DNA of 64,000 bases from an uncultured Burkholderiales bacterium (GTDB lineage Bacteria; Pseudomonadota; Gammaproteobacteria; Burkholderiales; Burkholderiaceae_C), in contig CAITYM010000030.1 of assembly GCA_903896615.1 (NCBI GenBank), forward strand, positions 46,724-110,723, written 5' to 3'. Under the pieces are notes generated by a model. It made no database searches and had not been told where the DNA came from. It saw nothing but the letters and a program-made list of their open reading frames with translations. Position numbers and translations under genes: made by a program. Positions 8,521-16,784 of the stretch are shown here, in pieces. The stretch's first letter is position 1. Every line of letters starts with the position of its first letter.

Positions 8521-9453
8521 ATGAACGCAAGTAGCCACTCCGATTTGATGCATCCTTTGAGTAATGCGCAACTAAACGCACTGGAGGAGGAGACCATCTT
8601 TATTTTGCGCGAAGTTGCAGCCTCCTTTGAACGCCCCACCCTGTTATTTTCTGGCGGTAAAGACTCCCTTGTGATGCTTAAATGTGCAGAAAAAGCATTT
8701 GGCACGGGCCGCTTGCCCTACCCGCTGTTGATGATCGATACCGGACATAACTTTAGCGAAGTCACTGCGTTTAGAGATAAAAGGGCAAAAGAGCTGGGGG
8801 CTGAGCTGATCGTAAGATCTGTTGAAGATTCCATGGCCAGAGGCACTGTTCGCTTATCCCGTCCCGACGAACCTAGAAATGCTCACCAATCGGTGACTCT
8901 GCTTGAAGCCATTGAGGAATTTAAATTTGATGCACTCATGGGCGGAGCTAGAAGGGACGAGGAGAAAGCTCGGGCAAAAGAGCGTATCTTCTCCCATAGG
9001 GATAGTTTTGGACAATGGCAACCCAAGGCACAACGCCCGGAACTCTGGAGTTTGTACAACACCAAACTACAACCTGGCGAACACTTTAGAGTGTTCCCCA
9101 TCTCCAACTGGACTGAACTAGATGTATGGCAATACATTGAGCGAGAAAACATTGAGCTACCCAACATTTACTATACCCACCTACGTGAGGTCGTCGAGCG
9201 CAAAGGTCTTTTGGTTCCCATCACGGAGTTGACCCCTGCGCAGGCTGGAGAAACGGTTGAAGTCCGAAGCGTTAGGTTTAGAACCCTTGGAGATATTACG
9301 TGTACATGTCCTGTGCAGAGCACTGCCGCGAATGCTGCAGATATTGTCTTAGAGACACTCACCGCTGATGTGAGCGAACGCGGTGCGACACGCATGGATG
9401 ACAAAACATCTGAAGCATCCATGGAGAAGAGAAAGAAGGAAGGATATTTCTAA
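8521..9453 (+). CDS. cysD: Sulfate adenylyltransferase subunit 2
   Basis: Small, catalytic subunit of ATP sulfurylase. It adenylates sulfate to APS, driven by GTP hydrolysis on CysN. The 310 residues contain the PP-loop SGGKDSLVML (from residue 44), the MIDTGHNFSEVT and GGARRDEEKARAKERI motifs, and the FPISNWTELDVWQYI block. ATG 8521 (MNASSHSD) is chosen because the region upstream in frame overlaps cysH and encodes no CysD homology. The stop TAA shares its last base with the ATG of cysN, so the two subunits are translationally coupled. Confidence 0.96.
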   Translation: MNASSHSDLMHPLSNAQLNALEEETIFILREVAASFERPTLLFSGGKDSLVMLKCAEKAFGTGRLPYPLLMIDTGHNFSEVTAFRDKRAKELGAELIVRSVEDSMARGTVRLSRPDEPRNAHQSVTLLEAIEEFKFDALMGGARRDEEKARAKERIFSHRDSFGQWQPKAQRPELWSLYNTKLQPGEHFRVFPISNWTELDVWQYIERENIELPNIYYTHLREVVERKGLLVPITELTPAQAGETVEVRSVRFRTLGDITCTCPVQSTAANAADIVLETLTADVSERGATRMDDKTSEASMEKRKKEGYF

Positions 9454-10793
9454 TGAATAGCACGATCTTAAACAACGGGGAAGTATCAAATACCGTGAAC
9501 GAATCAAACCTGGGTCATCTTGCCGCCCTTAAATTTATTACCTGTGGTTCCGTTGACGACGGCAAGAGCACACTTATCGGAAGACTTCTTGTTGACTCTA
9601 AGGCGGTTTTACAAGATCATCTTGCAGGCATTGAGAGCCACGGGGAGATTGATTTGGCTATGCTCACCGACGGGCTGAGCGCTGAGCGCGAACAAGGAAT
9701 CACTATTGATGTCGCTTATCGTTATTTTTCAACCGAGAGCAGAAAATTCATTATTGGGGATACCCCAGGTCATGAACAGTACACCCGAAATATGGTCACA
9801 GCTGCATCCAGCGCTGATGCAGCTGTCGTCCTAATTGATGCCACAAAATTGGATTGGCAAAGCCCTACTCTTGAACTCCTTCGACAGACTCGGCGCCACA
9901 GCCTACTCCTTAAGTTACTTCGAGTTCCGAGCGTTATTTTTACGATCAACAAGCTTGACGCCATCAAAAGCGCCTCACTCTCTGACTTAGAAGCTCAGGC
10001 ACTGGCCTTCAAAAACATCAGCGCGGCCATCAACCGCTTCGCGACTCAAGTTGAAATCCAACCGACAGCCCTGGTGCCTATTTCGGCCCTGAAGGGATGG
10101 AATGTGGTCAACACTACCAAGGCTTGGTGTGATTACTCTGGCCCCTCACTGATCCAGCTACTAGAGAGTTTGAGCAACACACCGGTTGACTCACACGCAC
10201 ATTTTTCGCAAAGCGTTCAGTGGGTTGAGAAGTTTCACGACTCTTCAACGACTGCTCACGGTAGACGTATTTTCTGGGGAAAAGTATCGACTGGGACTGC
10301 AAAGGCCGGACAAAAAGTCAAAATATTTCCAGGTACTCAAACTGCGGTGATCGCGCAGGTATTAAATACGATTAGGGTTCCTGGTGAGGTGAGCGAGGGT
10401 CAAAGTGCAGGCATAATTTTGGATAAAGAGGTAGATATCTCTAGAGGCGATGCAATTATTGATGCAGACCACCCCATCCAAGCAAGCCGTGAGGTGAGCG
10501 CAGTGCTGGCATGGATGGATGATGAGCCTCTTGTTGCAGGCAGGATGTATCACGCCCTTCACGCTCATAAATGGGTCAAATGCAAGGTGCAAAAAATAGC
10601 CTACAAGATTGACATCAATACCCTTGAACAAACTCCCGCACAAGAGCTTGCGCCCAATGAGATTGGACAAGTCGTTTTAGTTTTGCAACAAGAAATCCCC
10701 GCGCTCAAATACAGTGAATCTCGAAATTTGGGTGCCATGATTTTGGTTGATACGGCTAGCCATAGGACTTCTGCAGCGGTATTGATTAGTTAG
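9453..10793 (+). CDS. cysN: Sulfate adenylyltransferase subunit 1 (GTPase)
   Basis: GTPase subunit of ATP sulfurylase, related to EF-Tu/EF-1alpha. At 446 residues it has the G1 motif GSVDDGKST (32-40), G3 DTPGH (103-107), G4 NKLD (166-169) and the following beta-barrel domains. There is no C-terminal APS kinase (CysC) extension of the kind found in CysNC fusions, which fits the Fe-S-type CysH that acts on APS. It overlaps cysD by one base and is the last gene of the operon. No clear terminator was seen in the 226 bases that follow. Confidence 0.95.
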   Translation: MNSTILNNGEVSNTVNESNLGHLAALKFITCGSVDDGKSTLIGRLLVDSKAVLQDHLAGIESHGEIDLAMLTDGLSAEREQGITIDVAYRYFSTESRKFIIGDTPGHEQYTRNMVTAASSADAAVVLIDATKLDWQSPTLELLRQTRRHSLLLKLLRVPSVIFTINKLDAIKSASLSDLEAQALAFKNISAAINRFATQVEIQPTALVPISALKGWNVVNTTKAWCDYSGPSLIQLLESLSNTPVDSHAHFSQSVQWVEKFHDSSTTAHGRRIFWGKVSTGTAKAGQKVKIFPGTQTAVIAQVLNTIRVPGEVSEGQSAGIILDKEVDISRGDAIIDADHPIQASREVSAVLAWMDDEPLVAGRMYHALHAHKWVKCKVQKIAYKIDINTLEQTPAQELAPNEIGQVVLVLQQEIPALKYSESRNLGAMILVDTASHRTSAAVLIS

Positions 10794-11019
10794 GATGAAG
10801 TTATTTCAAGTGTTCAGGGTCAATAAAGCTCTAACTTTTCTCTCAGACCACTAAATGCCTCTGTAGTCTTCATCATTTTTCTAAAAAGATCGCTGATTTC
10901 AAACACTTTTTTTGATTTAAAATACACCTTGAGGGAGTACATTAGCGCGAGCTCTTTTCCTGCGCCTTGTTGCTACCCCCTCATTTCACATTCAATTTGC
11001 ACTCACACCTTAAACTGTC

Positions 11020-11346
11020 ATGACCCACGTAGTAACTGAAGCTTGTATTCGCTGTAAATATACCGATTGCGTTGACGTCTGTCCTGTCGATTGCTTTAGA
11101 GAGGGTCCTAATTTTCTAACAATTGACCCAGATGAGTGTATCGACTGCGCAGTTTGTATACCTGAGTGCCCAGTCAATGCTATTTACGCAGAAGAAGACG
11201 TACCCAGCGATCAAGAGCATATGACAAAACTGAATGCTGAGTTGTCCCTCATCGGTTGGCCAAGTATTACAAAACGCAAAGCACCCTTGGCTGATGCTGA
11301 CGAGTGGAAAGATAAAACCAACAAATTATCGGAATTAACACGGTAA
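11020..11346 (+). CDS. fdxA: 7Fe-8S type ferredoxin FdxA
   Basis: Low-potential electron carrier of 108 residues with one 3Fe-4S and one 4Fe-4S cluster. Cysteines 9, 12, 17, 21 and 25 and 40, 43, 46 and 50 make up the two clusters, and the C-terminal extension ([21 protein letters not shown]) is characteristic of the FdxA subfamily. The NADP reductase 92 bases downstream on the same strand is a natural redox partner. The ATG has no obvious Shine-Dalgarno. The 226 bases upstream hold a possible 40-codon ORF on the other strand but no recognised element. Confidence 0.94.
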   Translation: MTHVVTEACIRCKYTDCVDVCPVDCFREGPNFLTIDPDECIDCAVCIPECPVNAIYAEEDVPSDQEHMTKLNAELSLIGWPSITKRKAPLADADEWKDKTNKLSELTR

Positions 11347-11438
11347 GTCCGTAACTAACCAACGCGAATGACTTTTTTAGACTCAAGCGCTGCATCAATT
11401 CAAAAAAAGTTCTCGAGCCTTACACTATAAATACGTCC

Positions 11439-12491
11439 GTGTCCGCCACTCCCATCCAAACCGAAGTATTGATTATTGGGGCTGGGCCTGTAGGACTTTT
11501 TCAAGTCTTCCAACTTGGGCTGCATGAGATTAGTGCTCATGTGATCGATGCTCATACACAAATAGGTGGTCAGTGCAGTGCTTTGTATCCAGATAAATTT
11601 ATTTACGATATACCTGGAATTCCAAGAATCACCGCTCAACAACTTGTCGATCAACTTCATACACAAATTGCGCCCTTTCACACGCCCATCCACCTTGGAG
11701 AGTGTGTTCGATCACTGAAGGTCGTTGCAAATGGGTTTGAAGTAACTACGAATACAGGCACTTTATACAGCGCACGCTGCGTCGTCATCGCTGCAGGTGT
11801 CGGTGCATTCGTTCACAAGGAACTACCGCTTGCAGAACTTAAACCCATTAGGAATAAACAGACACAAGTTTTCCATACATTACCTGATGCAGTGGAGCTA
11901 GAGGACAAAGAGATTGTTATTTACGGGGCAAATGAAAATGCTGTGAATGTGGCAATCAAAGCTTCGAATCATCCCTCCTCTCAAGGGCGAGTCACACTTA
12001 TTTACAGGCGAGATAAATTAGACATTGATGATTCGGTACAAGACCAACTTGATAAAACTTTGAAAACCGGTCACCTCAAATTTAAAGTTGCACAAATCAC
12101 TTCAATCCAAGAGAGAAAGGGTGTCTTAACACACCTTATGTTGACGGATAGCCAAGGCGAACAAACTCTAATTAACTGCGACTACTTGATTGAATCGTTG
12201 GGACTATCTCCTAAGCTTGGTCCCTTGCTTGAGTGGGAACTCCAGATGGAGCGCAAAGCCCTCATAGTTAGTCCCGAAACTTTTAGTACCTCTATTAACG
12301 GTATTTATGCGGTAGGCGATATCAATACGTACCCCGGAAAAAGAAAGCTGCTGTTAAGTGGTTTTCATGAGGCAACGCTTGCAGCAAATGCGGTTGCCGC
12401 TAAGTTGACAGGCCAAGTAAGCACACCGCTTGAGTACACCAGTGCCTCAACAAGAATTCATAAACTACTTGGCGTTTGGCGTGGCGTTTAG
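11439..12491 (+). CDS. Ferredoxin/flavodoxin-NADP reductase, thioredoxin-reductase-like
   Basis: FAD-dependent oxidoreductase of the YumC/FNR2 type that passes electrons between NADPH and ferredoxin. At 350 residues it has an FAD Rossmann motif GAGPVGLFQ (14-22), the IGGQCSALYP block, a degenerate NADPH loop (YGANENAVNVA) and a C-terminal AVGDINTYPGKRKLLLSGFHEA. It lacks the CxxC of true thioredoxin reductases. The start is GTG at 11439, and a TATAAA box (11426-11431) lies seven bases before it. It probably serves FdxA upstream. The last codons and the stop are built from a 12-base tandem repeat, so the final residues are probably not conserved. Confidence 0.9.
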   Translation: MSATPIQTEVLIIGAGPVGLFQVFQLGLHEISAHVIDAHTQIGGQCSALYPDKFIYDIPGIPRITAQQLVDQLHTQIAPFHTPIHLGECVRSLKVVANGFEVTTNTGTLYSARCVVIAAGVGAFVHKELPLAELKPIRNKQTQVFHTLPDAVELEDKEIVIYGANENAVNVAIKASNHPSSQGRVTLIYRRDKLDIDDSVQDQLDKTLKTGHLKFKVAQITSIQERKGVLTHLMLTDSQGEQTLINCDYLIESLGLSPKLGPLLEWELQMERKALIVSPETFSTSINGIYAVGDINTYPGKRKLLLSGFHEATLAANAVAAKLTGQVSTPLEYTSASTRIHKLLGVWRGV

Positions 12492-12504
12492 CGTGGCGTT
12501 TGAG
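12471..12504. repeat. 12-base tandem repeat over the reductase stop codon
   Basis: GGCGTTTGGCGT (12471-12482), GGCGTTTAGCGT (12483-12494) and a partial GGCGTTTGAG (12495-12504) are consecutive near-identical units. The single G-to-A change in the second unit creates the TAG stop at 12489-12491. Short TTTGAG repeats follow. Confidence 0.8.
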
Positions 12505-12545
12505 TTTGAGTTTGCTTAGTGCTTTGGCTAATACGGCTTGGTTGG

Positions 12546-14291
12546 TCAACTCAAGCCAGGTAAATCCGCTTGTAGTTGCAGCAAGGGCCCTGCCCACTCC
12601 CCAGCATTGGTTTGTCTGTATAACCTAACGCTTGGGTACCAATAAGACTCACTGACATTTAAGCCCCACCGCCAGTCAGAACTGAAGGGCAGTAACACTA
12701 GAGCAGTTTTACCCAGCGCACCTGCCAAGTGGACCGTTGAGTTATCGATAGACACTACGGCATCACAGGCATCAATCAAAGCGGCTAAACCATCAATGTC
12801 TAAGTAATTATCGATATCATTAAAACCAATTAAATCAATACCAAGGGCATCTCGTACAAGATTGATTTCTTCTTGAGTACTTGCATATTGAAGATTAATA
12901 AAATTAAACCGATTGACATCCATTCCACCAAATCCATTAAAACTTAAGGCTCCCACTAAATCTGTAGCCGAAATACTGCGGGCCAATCCCTTTTTGTCGT
13001 TCTTACTTCTCCAGCTAATACCTATAGTAGGTTTGCCGTTTTGGGGGATTCGTGATTTAATTTGATCCCTGCGAATCTTGTCGCTTATTAAATAACAAGG
13101 TCGAATGGATTGGAAAGCATCAAGGCTTTGACAAAACATCTCCGCTAGTTGACCCATTGGCATGTGGAAGTCAAATGCATGATCCCCTACAGGTACTCCT
13201 TTAGCAAAAAAAGTGTACTCAGGGAAACTTCTTTTAAAAAGAGGAATGAGTCTCTCGTCCGTTTGAACAAGTATTTGCTTGGCCAAACTTGAAGCCCACG
13301 GGAGTAAGCTGGCGAACATGATCTCATCGCCAATGCCTTGCTCTGCCCAGATCAGCAAACGATCACAAATTGGCTCGGATGCGTTATTTAATGGCGAGCG
13401 CTCATGCGAAGCAAACCAAGGTTTTTGAGTTCTTAACAAAGGCGATATCATCACCCCCTCACTCCAACGCGCCCTGTAGAGTTCAAAGCCCACTTTGAAA
13501 TTGCCATGCAAAAGTAAGAGCAATGATTTGTTCCACAGCACTTGAGTATGCTGGGGATTTAGATTGAGCGCTTCTTGGAAACTTCTCATCGCCTGAGGCC
13601 ATTGCTTGAGCTCCGTTTGCAAAATACCCATATTTGAATACGCATCACTGTATTTTGGATTAATGAGCAGTGCGCTTTGATAGCAATTAAGGGCACCCTC
13701 AAATTGACCCATCTCCTTTAGTGCGATCCCTTTGTTTAAGTAAGCCTGTGCGTAGGAGTGATTTAAAGCAATGGCATTGTCAAAGCTTTGAACTGCCAAG
13801 TCATATTCAAGGAGATCTTTTAACGCATTACCTCGATTAAAATGAGCATCTGCATAATCTGGCTTTAAAGACAATGCTTTGTCAAAATAAGTAACCGCTT
13901 GCGAATTATTTTTCTGCGAACGCTTCAAATTCCCCAAGTTATAGTAAGCCTCAGGATATTTGGGCTTTCCTTTGATTGCTTGAGAATAATCATCCTCCGC
14001 AGCCTCTAACTGGCCTAACTCTTGGTGGGCAACAGCCCTTGAAAAATAAAATGCGGGATTGGGTGAAATTTGTATCGCGCGCGCGATGTAATCAATTGCA
14101 GCTGAAAAGTCTTTCAATTGACAACAAAGAACTCCCAACAAATGTAGCGCATCAAAATGCTTGGGCTGTGCTTTGATAACTTCTAAATATCCTTGTCTGG
14201 CATTTTCAAACTTGCCTTGCACATGCGCTTGATTAGCTTGTTGAAATAATTGACCTATTTTCTTTGAGGTAGGGCCAGTGGGTGAATTCAT
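12546..14291 (-). CDS. TPR protein with C-terminal glycosyltransferase-like domain
   Basis: A 581-residue protein. Roughly residues 15-270 are tandem tetratricopeptide repeats (recurrent G.A..YL.A....P..A patterns, such as AYYNLGNLKRSQ and AHFNRGNALKDL). The C-terminal 300 residues resemble the glycosyltransferase family 9/heptosyltransferase-like domain seen in many TPR proteins: WAEQGIGDEIMF, IGISWRSKNDKK, and a final VVSIDNSTVHLAGALG. No signal peptide is seen. A longer paralogue with the same architecture lies at 41.7-43.8 kb on the same strand. The acceptor is unknown; transfer to proteins or surface glycans is possible. The gene converges with the reductase. Confidence 0.82.
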   Translation of the reverse strand: MNSPTGPTSKKIGQLFQQANQAHVQGKFENARQGYLEVIKAQPKHFDALHLLGVLCCQLKDFSAAIDYIARAIQISPNPAFYFSRAVAHQELGQLEAAEDDYSQAIKGKPKYPEAYYNLGNLKRSQKNNSQAVTYFDKALSLKPDYADAHFNRGNALKDLLEYDLAVQSFDNAIALNHSYAQAYLNKGIALKEMGQFEGALNCYQSALLINPKYSDAYSNMGILQTELKQWPQAMRSFQEALNLNPQHTQVLWNKSLLLLLHGNFKVGFELYRARWSEGVMISPLLRTQKPWFASHERSPLNNASEPICDRLLIWAEQGIGDEIMFASLLPWASSLAKQILVQTDERLIPLFKRSFPEYTFFAKGVPVGDHAFDFHMPMGQLAEMFCQSLDAFQSIRPCYLISDKIRRDQIKSRIPQNGKPTIGISWRSKNDKKGLARSISATDLVGALSFNGFGGMDVNRFNFINLQYASTQEEINLVRDALGIDLIGFNDIDNYLDIDGLAALIDACDAVVSIDNSTVHLAGALGKTALVLLPFSSDWRWGLNVSESYWYPSVRLYRQTNAGEWAGPLLQLQADLPGLS

Positions 14292-14498
14292 GACAAGGGT
14301 CTTTTGAGTGTTTTCCAGACAAAGTGGCGAGTCAAACTAAAAAATTTTTAATTCAACCCCCTACCCGCCTTAAATCACGGGATAAGGGAAATTCAGGGCC
14401 GAAAACCTCAAACCATCTAGTGGTTACCCGAATTCTCTGCGCTGCTCACAGTATAGATTAGGAATTTTGGACATTACAATATAAGCTGTCCGGTTTGG

Positions 14499-14957
14499 AT
14501 GAAATTACCCCTGATTTCATACAAATTTCCCAGCTATACATACTTACTTCATAGTACTATTTTGAACACATTTGCACTTACCTCTTTGATCACCTTAATT
14601 ATTGTTTTGCTCATGTTAGCTAACCTCATAATGGTTGGTCGTGCAAGAGGGAAATATCAAATTCAAGCCCCATCCGTCACGGGGGATGAAGGTTTTGAGC
14701 GCATCTATAGAGTTCAAATGAATACGATAGAGAGTGTTCTTCTCTTTTTACCCTCAATGTGGATCTACGCTTACTATTTAGGTGACAAAGGAGCCGCTTG
14801 CACGGGATTAATATGGGTCATCGGTCGTATTTTGTACGCCCTAGCTTATCAGTCCAATCCTTCTAAAAGAGGTGTTGGATTTGTCATATCCATGATTGCA
14901 GTTTTTGGTGCATGGTTGGGTGGTCTGTACGGGGTTCTCCATCAATTAATGCAATGA
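14499..14957 (+). CDS. MAPEG family membrane protein
   Basis: Small membrane protein of the MAPEG superfamily (microsomal glutathione transferase/eicosanoid metabolism type). Four hydrophobic segments are visible, with the family block FERIYRVQMNTIESVLLFLPSMW split by the conserved RVQMNT.E motif, and a later LAYQSNPSKRG. The 152-residue version includes about 25 N-terminal residues beyond the usual start, so translation may begin nearer residue 23. A glutathione-dependent detoxification role is inferred from the family only. It stands alone between a divergent TPR gene and the formate-THF ligase. Confidence 0.83.
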   Translation: MKLPLISYKFPSYTYLLHSTILNTFALTSLITLIIVLLMLANLIMVGRARGKYQIQAPSVTGDEGFERIYRVQMNTIESVLLFLPSMWIYAYYLGDKGAACTGLIWVIGRILYALAYQSNPSKRGVGFVISMIAVFGAWLGGLYGVLHQLMQ

Positions 14958-15042
14958 TAGTAGCCAGGGGTGTTGTTCTTTATTTACTTTAGCACTCAAG
15001 CACCTTCTTTAACTACACACAACTAATCCCCCGAGTAACACC

Positions 15043-16716
15043 ATGCCAAGTAATATTGAAATTGCACAAGCAGCTAAAAAACGTCGTATTCTCGAATTAG
15101 TAAAAGAAAAGTCTGTTATTCCTGAGGATGCACTTGAGCCCTTTGGACATTACAAAGCCAAGTTGTCGCTAGACTACATTGACACACTTAAAGACAATCC
15201 CCTAGGTAAATTAGTTCTCGTAACGGCTATTTCGCCTACCCCAGCAGGAGAGGGCAAAACAACCACCACTGTTGGACTCGGTGACGGCTTAAACCAGATT
15301 GGCAAAAAAGCGTTGATTTGCCTTCGAGAGCCCTCATTAGGGCCAGTATTTGGCATGAAAGGGGGTGCTGCGGGAGGTGGTTATGCACAAGTGGTGCCCA
15401 TGGAGGACATCAACCTACACTTTACAGGTGACTTTAATGCAATATCACTGGCGAACAATTTATTAGCAGCGCTCATAGACAACCACATTTATCATGGTAA
15501 TGCACTTAACATTGACACAAGACGTGTGACTTGGAAGCGGGTTATTGACATGAATGACCGCGCACTGAGGAAAATCACTATTGGTCAAGGTGGTCCTGGA
15601 AATGGGTTTGTGCGCGAAGATGGGTTTGATATTGTTGTTGCATCTGAGGTTATGGCAATTTTCTGCTTAAGTACCAGCCTCACTGATTTAAAACAAAGAC
15701 TGGGCAAGATCGTCATTGGTTACACCAGAGACTTAAAACCTGTATTGGCGAGCGATCTAAACGCACAAGGAGCAATGACTGCACTTTTAAAGGATGCGTT
15801 TGCACCCAACATCGTTCAAACCATTGAAAATAATTTAGCCTTCATTCACGGCGGTCCATTTGCCAATATTGCACACGGGTGTAACTCTGTGATCGCAACT
15901 ACTACTGCTTTAAAACTCGCTGACTACGTGGTCACTGAAGCGGGATTTGGCGCTGACCTAGGTGCGGAGAAGTTTATAGATATCAAATGTCGCAAATCCG
16001 GACTTCGCCCGTCAGCTGTGGTGCTGGTAGCTACCATTCGCGCCCTCAAATATCACGGCGGAATAGAGGTGAAGGATTTGGGCTCTGAAAACCTCCAAGC
16101 CCTTAAAGCGGGCTTAGTGAATTTAGAGAAACATATCGACAACATCAGAAATCATTTTGGACTACCTTGCTTGGTGGCCATCAATCACCGCAGCGAAGAC
16201 ACTCCAAAGGAGATCGAACTCTTAAAAGCCACTGCAGCACGTCACGGGGCTGAGGTGATACTTGCAAAACACTTTGCACAAGGCGGCAAGGGTGCGGAGG
16301 AATTAGCGCATGCAGTTGTGAAAATGTGTGAGCAGCCGAGTAACTTTAAATTTGTGTATGAAGACAACGCTCCATTGATCAACAAAATAAAGGCTATAGC
16401 TACAAAGATCTACGGTGCATCCGATGTCAGCGCAGACAAAAAGATCTTTGACAGATTGGCTGAACTTGAAGCCCAAGGCTACGGACATTTGCCCGTTTGT
16501 ATAGCAAAAACTCAGTATTCCTTCTCAACAGATCCCAGTCTTCGCGGAGCCCCAAGCGGCCATGTGCTGGGGGTAAGAGAGATAAGACTCGCCGCAGGAG
16601 CGGAATTTATTGTCGCTGTTTGCGGAGATATATTGACCATGCCTGGCCTTCCTAAAGTACCCGCGGCTGATCACATTGACTTACTTGAGAGCGGCAAAAT
16701 CGCAGGCCTTTTCTGA
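15043..16716 (+). CDS. fhs: Formate-tetrahydrofolate ligase
   Basis: ATP-dependent ligase making 10-formyl-THF from formate and THF, feeding one-carbon metabolism (also called ftfL). At 557 residues it is the standard length for bacterial enzymes. The P-loop [11 protein letters not shown] is at residues 67-76, and the [22 protein letters not shown] and FTGDFNAI blocks are intact. It ends with the usual [10 protein letters not shown] and GLF tail. It is monocistronic, converging with the fusion gene after it. No methanol or formate dehydrogenase gene is in the window, so use in formate assimilation or salvage is inferred. Confidence 0.96.
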   Translation: MPSNIEIAQAAKKRRILELVKEKSVIPEDALEPFGHYKAKLSLDYIDTLKDNPLGKLVLVTAISPTPAGEGKTTTTVGLGDGLNQIGKKALICLREPSLGPVFGMKGGAAGGGYAQVVPMEDINLHFTGDFNAISLANNLLAALIDNHIYHGNALNIDTRRVTWKRVIDMNDRALRKITIGQGGPGNGFVREDGFDIVVASEVMAIFCLSTSLTDLKQRLGKIVIGYTRDLKPVLASDLNAQGAMTALLKDAFAPNIVQTIENNLAFIHGGPFANIAHGCNSVIATTTALKLADYVVTEAGFGADLGAEKFIDIKCRKSGLRPSAVVLVATIRALKYHGGIEVKDLGSENLQALKAGLVNLEKHIDNIRNHFGLPCLVAINHRSEDTPKEIELLKATAARHGAEVILAKHFAQGGKGAEELAHAVVKMCEQPSNFKFVYEDNAPLINKIKAIATKIYGASDVSADKKIFDRLAELEAQGYGHLPVCIAKTQYSFSTDPSLRGAPSGHVLGVREIRLAAGAEFIVAVCGDILTMPGLPKVPAADHIDLLESGKIAGLF

Positions 16717-16784
16717 GCCCAAAGATACAGGGGCAAAGCTGATGCACAAAGATTGGCTCATCAAGGCTCAGTCAATGGCTACGC

